From the NCBI RefSeq assembly GCF_008253865.1, contig NZ_CP042331.1, positions 3,630,001 through 3,694,000 on the forward strand: a stretch of DNA of 64,000 nt. Direction: 5' to 3'. Shown here piece by piece: positions 43,035-51,984 of this stretch (its first letter is position 1; each line of letters begins with the position of its first letter). This DNA comes from Bosea sp. F3-2. Its GTDB lineage: Bacteria > Pseudomonadota > Alphaproteobacteria > Rhizobiales > Beijerinckiaceae. Below the pieces are notes generated by a model. The model was not told the origin of the DNA. It searched no databases and was given only the letters and a program-made list of their open reading frames with translations. A program made the position numbers and the translations under genes.

Positions 43035-44567
43035 TCAACGCCAGAACGGTTGAAGCGCGATCAGCTCGCCATGAGCCTCGACGGCGGAGGCGAGCAGTTT
43101 CTGCTCCTTCGCCTCGATATCGGCCAAGGTCAGTCCCGCGGCAAACTGGACGGAACCAACAACATCCGAGCCGGCCACACGTTCAAGCAGTTGCTGCCCG
43201 GCAGCGATGTCATTGAGCGAGCCAAGGCTGCTCTGCAGTTTCGCAAGGACCAATGCAAAGGCCTTCTGGCGCTTGTGCTCCTTCTTGCCCTCATAGAGGC
43301 TGGCGAAGAATTCGGCGCCGTAGCGCAGCTTCTTGACGGCGATCCGGACCTGATGCCGCTCCTCGATGCTCAATGTCGCGAGGTCCCGGCCACGCTTCTT
43401 GACCTGCCGCCTGCGCTTGTCGAGCACCCCGGACGCAAAGGGACGCGCGGGCTGGTCGCACGCGACGCCGTCCTGCCCGGAGAGCCATCGCCCGGTGTTG
43501 ATCCACGCGACCAGATCGATCAGGAACCGCCGCCACGCCTCCGAGCGTAGCGTCTCGACCACCACGCCATAGGCTTCGGCGCGCAGGCGTTGGAGATGCT
43601 TCTCCAAATTCAGAAGCTCGTCCTGATCGGGATGCCGGGAGATCTCCGCAGGCATCGTTTCCGATAGAAAGACATCGAGGTTCCGGGCCCGCCCCAGAGG
43701 CTCCGAGAGGCGCTTCAATTCCGCCTTGATGCTCTCGAACCGCTCGTCGGCCAGCAGATCCTTGAACAGGGACATGGCCGAGCGGAGCCTGCGGATCGCG
43801 ACGCGCGCCTGATGCAAGGCGTCCATATCGTGGCGATCGAGCAGAACGTCCTCGTTCAACCGCAGCTGGCGCAGGCAGCCATGAGCGATGGCGCGGAATG
43901 CGTCGGCGGCCGACATGTCGTCCGACAAGTCGATCGGCTCGGCCTTGTGAACCCGGCCGCCTTCCCCATCGATCAAGTCGAACCCGCGCTCGGCCTTGCT
44001 CACGACGCCGAGACGCACGGGCACCCGCTCGCAGATTTCACGCGCAAGGGTGAAGAGGTCTTCGGCTGCTCCCTGTTTCAGCTCGAGCTCGATCTCGCTG
44101 ATCGCCTCGGCGTCCGAGCCGCTCTCCGCGCAGGGATTCGTCACACGCCCTTGATCCAGCGCGATTTCGATCTGGGAACTGCCCTGGCTGATCAGGCAAG
44201 TCGCGCGTTCGACCGACACGGCGAACAACGCCGCGAACTTCGCCTTCTTGCCGACCAGCTTCGCCAGCGGTGTCTTGCGCAGAGCGTCGTGGTCTGGCTC
44301 GGGACCGCCGACCGGCTCCTCCCATTCGCGCCGCTCGATCAGGCCGTCACCACCAGCCTTCACGGTCTGGACGTAGCCGTCACCGGTTTGCCTCACCCGC
44401 AGGACGTAACCGCAGGCCTGCAGCAAGCGCTCGGAGGTGTCGAAGTAGATCGACTCCAATCGATCCGTGCGCCTCGCCTTAGCCCCAAGACGTGGCCATT
44501 CCCGCAACGCAGCCAGGTCCGAGGGATCGCAAACCAGCTTCAGCTCGATTTCCTTCGGATCGCTCAT
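43035..44567 (-). CDS. CYTH-CHAD domain protein (YgiF-like inorganic triphosphatase)
   Basis: 510 aa. The N-terminal CYTH tunnel (about residues 1-200) begins with EIELKL, the ExExK metal/triphosphate motif, and has VKAGGDGLIERREWE in the barrel. The C-terminal CHAD domain (about 225-505) has the paired histidine helices LHQARVAIRRLRS and HQVRIAVKKLRYGAEF, which bind polyphosphate. E. coli YgiF with this architecture hydrolyses inorganic triphosphate; CHAD domains associate with polyP granules. It stands alone, flanked by repeat C1 and the OhrR-like gene. Confidence 0.92.
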   Translation of the reverse strand: MSDPKEIELKLVCDPSDLAALREWPRLGAKARRTDRLESIYFDTSERLLQACGYVLRVRQTGDGYVQTVKAGGDGLIERREWEEPVGGPEPDHDALRKTPLAKLVGKKAKFAALFAVSVERATCLISQGSSQIEIALDQGRVTNPCAESGSDAEAISEIELELKQGAAEDLFTLAREICERVPVRLGVVSKAERGFDLIDGEGGRVHKAEPIDLSDDMSAADAFRAIAHGCLRQLRLNEDVLLDRHDMDALHQARVAIRRLRSAMSLFKDLLADERFESIKAELKRLSEPLGRARNLDVFLSETMPAEISRHPDQDELLNLEKHLQRLRAEAYGVVVETLRSEAWRRFLIDLVAWINTGRWLSGQDGVACDQPARPFASGVLDKRRRQVKKRGRDLATLSIEERHQVRIAVKKLRYGAEFFASLYEGKKEHKRQKAFALVLAKLQSSLGSLNDIAAGQQLLERVAGSDVVGSVQFAAGLTLADIEAKEQKLLASAVEAHGELIALQPFWR

Positions 44568-44684
44568 GCTTTGGCCCCGATGATCTCAGCCAAGACGAGG
44601 AAGGGAGAAGAAGCTTAGCGCGTCCGCAGGCCCGTGACGATGACGGAGGTCAAATCGTCGTAGGAGCCAAAATCTCCGACATGC

Positions 44685-45212
44685 TTACTCATTCGACGGC
44701 GCTGCCTCGGCAACGCCGCTATCGCCTACGGCATTTCGCATGCCCTGCCTGAGGGCCTGGACGCATCTGTTGAGCTCGATCATCTGCGGCACCTCGAAGC
44801 CGGAGTGGCGCAGCAGAGCATCCGTGAGGCATCCGGTCTGAGGATGGAGCTCCCTGCCCTTTTCGGTCAGATGCACTTCGACCAACCGCTCGTCGACGGC
44901 GCTGCGCCGGCGGCTGACGAAACCCGCCGCCTCCAGCCGCTTGACTGCCGGTGTGATCGTGCTCGGCTCCAACGCCAACCGCTCGGCGATGGCGCCGATG
45001 GTCAGCCCGTCACGCTCCCACAGCGTGCTCAGCGCCAGATACTGCGTGTAGGTCACGCCCAGCGCGTCGAGCATCGGCTTGTAGACCCGCTGGATCGCCA
45101 GCGAGGCGGAATAGATCGAAAAGCACAGCTGCGCGTCGAGCGGCAGCGTCGCAGCGTCAGCTGCCATGGGGACATCGGCATTGGGCGCGTCGGCCTTGGA
45201 CGTATCGGTCAT
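44685..45212 (-). CDS. MarR-family regulator, OhrR-like thiol sensor
   Basis: 175 aa. After a 25-residue leader the sequence LDAQLCFSIYSAS places Cys30 where OhrR has its peroxide-sensing cysteine, with downstream Tyr residues (VYKPML, TYTQYLAL) that stabilise it in OhrR. The winged helix includes LTIGAIAERLALEPSTITP and RRRSAVDERLVEV. OhrR-type repressors release DNA when the cysteine is oxidised by organic hydroperoxides. The divergent target is an alpha/beta hydrolase, not Ohr. Three TATCGCGATA-like sites lie between them. Confidence 0.88.
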   Translation of the reverse strand: MTDTSKADAPNADVPMAADAATLPLDAQLCFSIYSASLAIQRVYKPMLDALGVTYTQYLALSTLWERDGLTIGAIAERLALEPSTITPAVKRLEAAGFVSRRRSAVDERLVEVHLTEKGRELHPQTGCLTDALLRHSGFEVPQMIELNRCVQALRQGMRNAVGDSGVAEAAPSNE

Positions 45213-45257
45213 CGGGGCTCTCCGGAATCGGTGACAGGTCGATCTCGAGAAAAATGA

Positions 45258-45335
45258 TATCGCGATAAAGAAAGTGCTTTACAAGTCCGAGGCGGGCCCG
45301 CATGAATATGCTTATCGCGATAATGAATATCGCGA
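45258..45335. promoter_or_regulatory. Cluster of three TATCGCGATA operators between the OhrR-like gene and the hydrolase gene
   Basis: Perfect palindromes TATCGCGATA at 45258-45267 and TTATCGCGATAA at 45312-45323, plus a partial copy TATCGCGA at 45328-45335. Spacing and repetition in a divergent promoter fit a dimeric MarR repressor controlling both genes; the last two sites lie within 50 nt of the hydrolase start. Sequence differs from the AT-rich operators of classical OhrR. Confidence 0.7.
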
Positions 45336-45359
45336 ACAAAACAACGAAAGGAACCCGCC

Positions 45360-46118
45360 ATGACCAAGACCCTGATCGCCGCTGCTGCCCTCTCCCTCGC
45401 CGCCGCTGTCGCCGGCACCTCCGCCCAGGCCGCCCCCACCGTCAAGAACGTCGTTCTCGTCCATGGCGGCTTCGTCGACGGCTCCGGCTGGCAGGGCGTC
45501 TACAACGCCCTGAAGGCCAGGGGCTACACCGTTACTATCGTCCAGAACCCGACCACCTCGCTCGCCGACGACGTCGCCTTCACCAAGCGCGCCATCGCCC
45601 AGCAGGACGGGCCGGTCGTGCTCGTCGGCCACTCCTATGGCGGCGTCGTGGTCAGCGAAGCCGGCACCGATCCGAAGGTGAAGTCGGTGGTCTACATCGC
45701 CGCCTTCGCCCCTGATCAGGGCGAGTCCGTCTCCTCGCTGATCGCCAACCCGCCTCCGGGCGCCGCCGTCCCGCCGATCCTGCCCCCGGTCGACGGTTTC
45801 CTCACCCTCGACAAGGCCAAGTTCGCCGCCTCCTTCGCCGCCGATGTCGATGCGAAGACCGCTGCCTTCATGGCCGAATCCCAGGTGCCCTGGGGTGTCG
45901 CGGCGCTCACCGGCGCCGTCAGCAACCCTGCCTGGAAGGTCAAGCCGAGCTACTACCTTGTCGCAACCGACGACCGCATGATCCCGCCCCCGGCCCAGCG
46001 CAAGATGGCCCAGCGCGCCGGCGCCACCGTCGTCGAGACCAAGGGCAGCCACGCCGTCTATGTCTCCAAGCCGGCCGTCGTCGCCGAGATCATCGAAAAG
46101 GCCGCCAACGCGAAGTGA
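45360..46118 (+). CDS. Secreted alpha/beta hydrolase (salicylate-esterase/EstC-like)
   Basis: 252 aa with a signal peptide (MTKTLIAAAALSLAAAVAG, cleavage near AQA/AP). VHGGFVDGSGW is the oxyanion-hole region, GHSYGG the serine nucleophile elbow, VATDDRMIPP holds the acid and KGSHAVYVSKP the histidine. An ester, lactone or amide hydrolase exported to the periplasm. AAAGGAA precedes the ATG. Under probable control of the divergent OhrR-like protein. Substrate unknown. Confidence 0.9.
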   Translation: MTKTLIAAAALSLAAAVAGTSAQAAPTVKNVVLVHGGFVDGSGWQGVYNALKARGYTVTIVQNPTTSLADDVAFTKRAIAQQDGPVVLVGHSYGGVVVSEAGTDPKVKSVVYIAAFAPDQGESVSSLIANPPPGAAVPPILPPVDGFLTLDKAKFAASFAADVDAKTAAFMAESQVPWGVAALTGAVSNPAWKVKPSYYLVATDDRMIPPPAQRKMAQRAGATVVETKGSHAVYVSKPAVVAEIIEKAANAK

Positions 46119-46185
46119 GGAAGGCCAAGCGGGGCGGAACCCAAGGTTTGCGTCTGAGCCGGCCTCCTCCCCATCCAACACGAAA

Positions 46186-46214
46186 GCGGGCCCGAAAGGG
46201 CCCGCCGCTTCTTT
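46186..46214 (+). terminator. Hairpin terminator after the alpha/beta hydrolase
   Basis: GCGGGCCC GAAA GGGCCCGC is a perfect 8-bp stem with a stable GAAA tetraloop at 46186-46205, followed by a T-containing stretch (CGCTTCTTT). It lies 68 nt after the hydrolase stop. Confidence 0.65.
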
Positions 46215-46222
46215 GGGGGTGC

Positions 46223-46354
46223 GGTTTTACACGGAACCACGCCGTCATCCCGGGCTTGACCCGGGATCCATGCCGGAGCGCTTCCCGACAAAGGTTCAGG
46301 CATGGATCCCGGCTCCCCGGCCGGGATGACCCGCGCTTCCATGAAAACGCAGCA
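46223..46354. repeat. Interspersed palindromic repeat, family A (copy 3, internally deleted)
   Basis: Matches copies 1 and 2 at both ends (CATCCCGGGCTTGACCCGGG... and CGGGATGACCCGCGCTTCC) but lacks about 50 bp of the middle that contains TTTATCCTTGG. It ends 5 nt before the histidine-kinase stop codon. Confidence 0.8.
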
Positions 46355-46358
46355 AGCC

Positions 46359-47777
46359 CTAGGCCGCGTGACCGAGCCTCGGAATGAAAAACGTGACGCG
46401 CAGGCCGCCTTCCGGCCGGTTCTCCAATGCGATCGCCCCGTCATGCGACCGCGCGACGGCAAGGGCGATCGTCAGGCCGAGCCCCGAACCACCGGTCTGG
46501 CGACCGCGCGATTCCTCAAGCCGGACGAAGGGATGGAACACGCGCTCCATATCGGCCGGCGGAATGCCTGGACCTTCATCCTCGATCGCGACGACCAAAA
46601 GGCCGTCGGCTTCAGTGATCGTGACCTCGGCGGCGCCACCATATTTCAAGGCATTGCCGATGAGATTGGAGAAGGCGCGCTTCAGGGACAGGACGCGCCC
46701 CAGCACCGGGGCGGAGGCAAGTCCGGAAAAGCCGACGCGGTGCCCCTGATCGAGATGCTCGTCAATAATCGTCTCGATGACCGAGGCCAGATCGATCGGC
46801 CGCACCGCTTCGCCGGATGTGCCGCCGCGCAGATAGTCCAGTGTCGCGTCGATCATCTGCTCCATCTCGCCGAGATCGGCATCGATGAGACGGCGCGTCG
46901 CGTCGTCGTCGAGCAATTCGGAGCGGAGCCTGAGCCGGGTGATCGGAGTCCGGAGATCATGCGAGACCGCTGCCATGGCCTGCATGCGCTCTCCCACGAG
47001 GCGCTGGATGCGCTCTCGCATGGTGTTGAAGGCGTGCGCGGCGCGGCGCACCTCGACCGGGCCGCGCTCGGGAAGCGGGTGGGGCGCCTGATCGAGGCTG
47101 AAGCGCTCGGCCGCGATGGCGAGGTCCCGCAGCGGCCGCGTTGCCCAGCGCAACAGCAACAGCGCGACGACAACGATGCCGACGCCGAAGCAGATGGTCA
47201 CCGCGATCACGCTCCAGTCGACATGCTGGGTCGCGCCGAGGGCGGAGGAGGAGAAGTTCACCCAGGACCCGTCATCCAGCCGCACCGACACCAGCATCAT
47301 GTGCCGGTAGGCATCGGCATCGCCGGTCCCCAGGCCTCCGTCATCCGCGAAGCCGACCCTGAAGGACTCCGCCGCGAGGTCCGGTGCCAACTCCTTGAGA
47401 CGGGCCTCCATCACGCGCGTCCGTTCCGTCACCGGCGCGGTTCCGAGAACGAGGCTGACCTTGCTCCAATGGACCTCAAGGCTGGCGCTCGACAGGTCAT
47501 GCGCGACACGGTCCCGCTCAGGCGCGGCGGGAAGGCTCGCGATCGCCCGCTTGATGGAGACGATGTGCTCGGCGAGGCCACGGTCGCGCGCTGCGGTCGC
47601 CAGGCTCTCGACGCCAACGCGATAGGCCCAGTAGCCGAGCAGGTGGAAAGCCAGCAAGGCGGCGACCAGAATCAGGATGGCGCGGCTCGCGACCGTGTCG
47701 GGCCAGAGGCGTTCGACGAGAGCATGTCCGCGTTTCCCTGAATCGCGGACATGCTCTCGCTCGTTGTTTGGTCGCAT
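46359..47777 (-). CDS. Sensor histidine kinase of the copper-island two-component system
   Basis: 472 aa from ATG 47777. Two transmembrane helices (ILILVAALLAFHLLGYWAY and ICFGVGIVVVALLLL) flank a periplasmic sensor of about 130 residues; HAMP follows, then the H-box AVSHDLRTPITRLRLR, N-box SNLIGNALKYG, G1 DEGPGIP and G2 GGSGLGLTI. It probably phosphorylates the adjacent OmpR-type regulator; location suggests copper or periplasmic stress sensing. The first ~20 residues are encoded by a repeat element at 47717-47825, so the native N-terminus may differ; a TTG at 47831 overlapping the regulator stop is an alternative start. Confidence 0.88.
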   Translation of the reverse strand: MRPNNEREHVRDSGKRGHALVERLWPDTVASRAILILVAALLAFHLLGYWAYRVGVESLATAARDRGLAEHIVSIKRAIASLPAAPERDRVAHDLSSASLEVHWSKVSLVLGTAPVTERTRVMEARLKELAPDLAAESFRVGFADDGGLGTGDADAYRHMMLVSVRLDDGSWVNFSSSALGATQHVDWSVIAVTICFGVGIVVVALLLLRWATRPLRDLAIAAERFSLDQAPHPLPERGPVEVRRAAHAFNTMRERIQRLVGERMQAMAAVSHDLRTPITRLRLRSELLDDDATRRLIDADLGEMEQMIDATLDYLRGGTSGEAVRPIDLASVIETIIDEHLDQGHRVGFSGLASAPVLGRVLSLKRAFSNLIGNALKYGGAAEVTITEADGLLVVAIEDEGPGIPPADMERVFHPFVRLEESRGRQTGGSGLGLTIALAVARSHDGAIALENRPEGGLRVTFFIPRLGHAA

Positions 47778-47825
47778 TTTCTTCACGCGAACCGGTGTCC
47801 ACTTCGCTCGAAAATACTCTAGTTT
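47717..47825. repeat. Palindromic repeat element spanning the histidine-kinase 5' end
   Basis: CGAGAGCATGTCCGCG (47717-47732) and CGCGGACATGCTCTCG (47744-47759) are a perfect 16-bp inverted repeat. Next to it lies a second unit, GCATTTTCTTCACGCGAACC to TCGAAAATACTCT, of a type I recall as common between genes in Hyphomicrobiales. Here the element covers the start of the kinase gene and its intercistronic junction with the response regulator. Confidence 0.75.
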
Positions 47826-47827
47826 CC

Positions 47828-48607
47828 TCAAGCGGGCTGACCTTCCCGCCGGGCGATGCTGGAGGTGAAGATGTAGCCGGCGCCGCGGACCGTCTTGATG
47901 AGCTGTCCGCCGCTGGCGTCGGCCTCCAGCTTGCGGCGCAGGCGGCTGATCTGGACGTCGATCGTGCGATCGAAGGGGTCGTCGCTCGTCCGCGCCTTGG
48001 CAAACTGCAGCAAGGCCTCACGCGAGAGGACGCGGTTGGCGTGCTCGACGAAAGCGACGAGCAGGTCGAACTCGCCGGTCGAAAGATCAATCAGCATGCC
48101 ACCGGGCGAGACCAGCTCGCGACGGCGCAGATCCATGCGCCAGCCATCGAAATTGATCGCCTCGACGCGCCGCGCCTCGACGGAGCCGCGGGCGGCACGC
48201 GAACGACGCAGCACGGCGCGCACCCGCGCCAGCAGTTCGCGCGGGCTGAAGGGCTTGGTGACATAATCGTCCGCCCCGCCCTCCAGACCCATGATGCGGT
48301 CGCTTTCCTCGTTGCGGGCCGTCAGCATCACGATCGGGATCTGGGATGTCACGCGCAGGTCGCGGCAGAGCTCGACGCCGGAACGGCCCGGCAGCATCAG
48401 GTCGAGCACGATCAGGTCGATGGCGGCGTGCGCCAGCACATCCATCATCACACGCCCGTCGGGGGCGCCGGTGACCTGATAGCCATACCGCTGGAGAAAG
48501 CGCGCGACGAGAAGCCTGATCTGCGGATCGTCATCCACCACCAGGATATGCCCGTGATCGTCGGGAGCCGGGTTCATCGCGCGCGTCGCTTCCAGTCCGC
48601 CATCCAT
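47828..48607 (-). CDS. OmpR-family response regulator
   Basis: 259 aa (or 249 from ATG 48577). The receiver domain has the acidic pair VVDDD, phospho-acceptor Asp in VLDLMLPG, Thr in MLTAR and Lys in VTKPFSP. The C-terminal winged helix includes TGEFDLLVAF, RTIDVQISRLRRKLE and TVRGAGYIF. It is divergent from the copper-resistance genes starting at 48755 and is the likely activator of them in a CusR/CopR-like role. Confidence 0.93.
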   Translation of the reverse strand: MDGGLEATRAMNPAPDDHGHILVVDDDPQIRLLVARFLQRYGYQVTGAPDGRVMMDVLAHAAIDLIVLDLMLPGRSGVELCRDLRVTSQIPIVMLTARNEESDRIMGLEGGADDYVTKPFSPRELLARVRAVLRRSRAARGSVEARRVEAINFDGWRMDLRRRELVSPGGMLIDLSTGEFDLLVAFVEHANRVLSREALLQFAKARTSDDPFDRTIDVQISRLRRKLEADASGGQLIKTVRGAGYIFTSSIARREGQPA

Positions 48608-48754
48608 GTCGCCCGGCCTCGCCGGAACTCATCACTGTCAATCCTGTATAGCGCGCCCGGGGCACAGCCGCGCTCGTCGGTTTGAAACAATTTGTAACGG
48701 ACGCACGCAGAGCCGCGTTGCTACCCCTTCCTCAGCGAAGCAGGGAGCCGAATC

Positions 48755-48973
48755 GTGACGTTGGTGAAGGTGCCGTTCCTGGCGGCGATCGCATTGGCGC
48801 TCGGCGCCTGCACGATGTCCGCCGTTCCAGACCACCTGGCCAGGCCGGCCGACCCGAATGTCCGCGTTCCCGCCGTCGCATATCGCAGCGTGACCGCCGG
48901 CGCCGCCACGCTGCGCCCGGCCGACCCCAAGGACTGGCACGAGCTCAACCGTCAGGTCGGGCCGAAATCATGA
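48755..48973 (+). CDS. Small lipoprotein at the head of the copper operon
   Basis: 72 aa from a GTG. The signal peptide VPFLAAIALALGAC ends in an LGAC lipobox, so the mature protein would be a 54-residue lipoprotein. It has no cysteine other than the lipidated one and one late His (KDWHELNRQ). The stop overlaps the TolC-like start (ATGA), indicating coupling. GGGAG lies 8 nt upstream. I do not recognise a named family; small lipoproteins of this kind precede TolC-like genes in copper clusters. Confidence 0.75.
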   Translation: MTLVKVPFLAAIALALGACTMSAVPDHLARPADPNVRVPAVAYRSVTAGAATLRPADPKDWHELNRQVGPKS

Positions 48974-50496
48974 GGCTGCCCGTCCACCCCCTCGCCTCCC
49001 GCTGCCACGCCGACCTCGAAAGGCCAGCCTTGACCGCCTCCCGCGCCCCGAATGTCCGCCGCCTGCTGCGCTGGGGGCTGCTTGCCGGAGCGGCCGCGAT
49101 GCTCGGCGGCTGCGCGAGCTTTTCAGCCGATGGCGGCATGGGCCCGGTCCAGACGGCAGCTTACGCCGATATCGGCAAGGACGTGGTCAAGATCGGCGAC
49201 GACCAGGCCGCGCTCACGGCGAAGGCGCGTGTCGATCAGCTCCTGCGCAAGCCGCTGACGGCAGACATCGCCGTGCAGGTCGCGCTGCTGAACAACCGTG
49301 GGCTCCAGGCCGCGTTCAACGAGCTCGGCATGGCCGAGGCCCAGATGGTCGCAGCCAGCCTGCCGCCCAACCCGCGGCTCGGCATCTCGAAACGCTCCGG
49401 CACCTTCGGGCTTGAGATCGAGCGGCAGATCGCCGGCAGCCTGCTGGCGCTTGCGACCCTGCCGGCCAGGGCCGAGATCGCCCGCGATCGTTTCCAGGCG
49501 GCGCAGCTCCGGACGGCTGAGGCGGTTCTCCGGCTCGCTGCCGACACGCGTCGCCAGTATTATCGCGCGGTCGCGGCCAATGCCCAGGTCGCCTTCTACC
49601 AGGAGGCGAAGGGCTCGGCCGACGCCGCGTCCGAACTGTTCAAGCGGCTCGGCGAGACCGGCGGCGTCAACAAGATCGACCAGGCGCGCGAATTCGCCTT
49701 CGAGGCCGAGCTGACCGTGCAGCTCGCCCAGGCCCGCCAGTTGCAGCGCCAGGAGCGCGAGCGGCTCGTCCGCCAGCTCGGCCTGTGGGGCGACGATCTG
49801 AAGTTCAGATTGCCGGAGACCTTGCCGCCGTTGCCGCGGCTGCAATCGGTCAAGGCGATCGAGGCCGAGGCCCTACGCAAGCGCGTCGATCTGCGGATCG
49901 CACGTACCGAGCTCGACACGCTGGCGAAGTCGCTGGGGCTCACCCAGGCGACGCGCTTCGTCAACGACGTCGATCTGCTGGGACGCCGCACCTACGATCG
50001 TGGGCGTGTCATCACGGAAGATGGCCATGTCGAGCGCGAGACCAGCCGCAGCCGGACGCTGGAACTGGAGATCGACATCCCGATCTACGATTTCGGCCAG
50101 TCGAAGGTCGCCCTCGCCGAACAGACCTACATGCAGGCTGCCAACAGGCTGGCGGAGAAGGCGGTCAATATCCGCTCGGAGGCACGCGAGGCTTACACCG
50201 CCTACCGCGCCAATTACGACATCACCCGCCAGTACCAGAACAACGTCCTGCCTTTGCGCAAGATCATCCTGGACCAGTCGCTGCTGCAGTACAGCGGCAT
50301 GCTCACCGATGTGACGGATCTCATCACCGATGCCCGCAACCGCATCCTCTCGAATGTCGCGGCGATCAATGCCCGCCGCGACTTCTGGATCGCCCATACC
50401 GACTTCAAGCATGCCCTGATCGGCGGTGGCAGCGGGGGTGGCGGCCCGGCCACCGTCGCGGCGGCGAGCGGCGGCGACGCCGGCGGCGGGCACTGA
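48970..50496 (+). CDS. TolC-family outer-membrane protein of the copper cluster
   Basis: 508 aa. A lipoprotein-type signal (LLAGAAAMLGGCAS) is followed by long amphipathic helices in two repeats (about residues 75-290 and 300-480), with SLPPNPRLGISKR and the later LEIDIPIYDFGQSKVALAEQ at the TolC strand positions. It forms an outer-membrane channel. It ends with a Gly/Ser-rich tail. TolC-like lipoproteins followed by a multicopper oxidase and cupredoxin form a recurrent copper-resistance arrangement. A TTG at 49030 is a possible shorter start. Confidence 0.88.
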   Translation: MRLPVHPLASRCHADLERPALTASRAPNVRRLLRWGLLAGAAAMLGGCASFSADGGMGPVQTAAYADIGKDVVKIGDDQAALTAKARVDQLLRKPLTADIAVQVALLNNRGLQAAFNELGMAEAQMVAASLPPNPRLGISKRSGTFGLEIERQIAGSLLALATLPARAEIARDRFQAAQLRTAEAVLRLAADTRRQYYRAVAANAQVAFYQEAKGSADAASELFKRLGETGGVNKIDQAREFAFEAELTVQLAQARQLQRQERERLVRQLGLWGDDLKFRLPETLPPLPRLQSVKAIEAEALRKRVDLRIARTELDTLAKSLGLTQATRFVNDVDLLGRRTYDRGRVITEDGHVERETSRSRTLELEIDIPIYDFGQSKVALAEQTYMQAANRLAEKAVNIRSEAREAYTAYRANYDITRQYQNNVLPLRKIILDQSLLQYSGMLTDVTDLITDARNRILSNVAAINARRDFWIAHTDFKHALIGGGSGGGGPATVAAASGGDAGGGH

Positions 50497-50510
50497 AGGA
50501 GTTTCCCGAC

Positions 50511-51947
50511 ATGACATCCCTATCTCGCAGAGGCTTCATCGGTTCGTCCGGGCTCGTGCTGGCCGGGGCGGCGGCCGTCTCGGGGCGCGCCGCCTTCGCG
50601 GCTGTCCCCGAGGCGCCAACCATGAAGGAGGCGACGACGCAGGCGCCGCTCGTGCCGACCACGGGGCCGGACTACCAGCCGGTCGCGACCCTGAACGGCT
50701 GGTCCCTGCCCTGGCGGATGAACGGCGACTGGAAGGAGTTCCATCTCGTCGCCGAGCCGGTGGTGCGGGAGCTCGCGCCCGGCATGAAGGCCAATCTCTG
50801 GGGCTATAACGGCCAGTCTCCCGGCCCGACGATCGAAGCGGTCGAGGGCGACAAGGTCCGCATCTACGTCACCAACAAGCTGCCGGAGAACACCGCCGTC
50901 CACTGGCATGGCCAGCGCCTGCCCAACGGCATGGACGGCGTCGGCGGGCTGACGCAGCCGCATATCCCGCCCGGCAAGACCTTCGTCTACGAATTCCAGC
51001 TCCGGCGCTCCGGCACCTTCATGTACCACCCGCATTCGGACGAGATGGTCCAGATGGCGATGGGCATGATGGGTTTCTTCGTCGTCCATCCGAAGGACCC
51101 GGCCTTCCGCCGCGTCGACCGCGATTTCGTCTTCCTGCTCAACGCCTTCGACATCGAGGCCGGCTCCTATGTGCCGAAGGTCAACACCATGACCGATTTC
51201 AACCTGTGGTGCTGGAACAGCCGGGTGTTTCCGGGCATCGACCCCTTCGTCGTCGGCAAGAACGACAAGGTGCGGATCCGCTTCGGCAACCTGACCATGA
51301 CCAACCACCCGATCCACATGCATGGCTACGAGTTCAAGGTGTCGTGCACCGATGGCGGCTGGGTCGATCCCGCAGCGGCCTGGGACGAGGTCTCGATCGA
51401 CGTCGCCGTCGGTCAGATGCGCGCCTTCGATTTCGTCGCCGACGAGCCGGGCGACTGGGCGATCCATTGCCACAAATCGCACCACACCATGAATGCCATG
51501 GGGCATTCGGTGAAGACCTATATCGGCGTGAACAAGAAGGACCTCGCCAAGCGCATCGCCAAGATCGCACCCGGCTACATGCCGATGGGCTCGAACGGCA
51601 TGGGCGAAATGGGCGCGATGGAAATGCCGCTACCGGACAATACCCTACCGATGATGACGGGCTTCGCCCAATTCGGCGCGGTCGAGATGGGCGGCATGTT
51701 CTCGGTGGTGAAGGTCCGCGAGGGGCTGGCGAAGAACGACTACAAGGACCCCGGCTGGTTCAAGCACCCCGAAGGCACCGTCGCCTACGAACTCAAGGGG
51801 CAGAAGCTCGGCGAGGCACCGCGGGCGACGCCGCCCGACAGCGGCGTCCAGTCGGCTGAATGGCGGGCCAAGGACCCGCGCAAGCCCAGCCTCGGACCGG
51901 ACGGCAAGCCGCGCCCGGCTGCGAAGAGTTCCCATTCCAACCACTGA
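50511..51947 (+). CDS. Periplasmic multicopper oxidase (Tat-exported)
   Basis: 478 aa. The Tat signal SRRGFIGSSGLVLAG precedes the mature protein. The four copper-binding segments are intact: HWHG, HPHSD, HPIHMHG and HCHKSHHTMNAM, the last fitting HCH-x3-H-x4-M with an axial methionine at the type 1 copper. Met/Gly-rich GMGEMGAMEMP after it probably binds extra copper. It likely oxidises Cu(I) to Cu(II), lowering toxicity. It starts 14 nt after the TolC-like gene and is followed by a cupredoxin gene. Confidence 0.93.
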   Translation: MTSLSRRGFIGSSGLVLAGAAAVSGRAAFAAVPEAPTMKEATTQAPLVPTTGPDYQPVATLNGWSLPWRMNGDWKEFHLVAEPVVRELAPGMKANLWGYNGQSPGPTIEAVEGDKVRIYVTNKLPENTAVHWHGQRLPNGMDGVGGLTQPHIPPGKTFVYEFQLRRSGTFMYHPHSDEMVQMAMGMMGFFVVHPKDPAFRRVDRDFVFLLNAFDIEAGSYVPKVNTMTDFNLWCWNSRVFPGIDPFVVGKNDKVRIRFGNLTMTNHPIHMHGYEFKVSCTDGGWVDPAAAWDEVSIDVAVGQMRAFDFVADEPGDWAIHCHKSHHTMNAMGHSVKTYIGVNKKDLAKRIAKIAPGYMPMGSNGMGEMGAMEMPLPDNTLPMMTGFAQFGAVEMGGMFSVVKVREGLAKNDYKDPGWFKHPEGTVAYELKGQKLGEAPRATPPDSGVQSAEWRAKDPRKPSLGPDGKPRPAAKSSHSNH

Positions 51948-51984
51948 AATTGCGACAACCTAGAACCCACCTCTGGAGAGCTAC

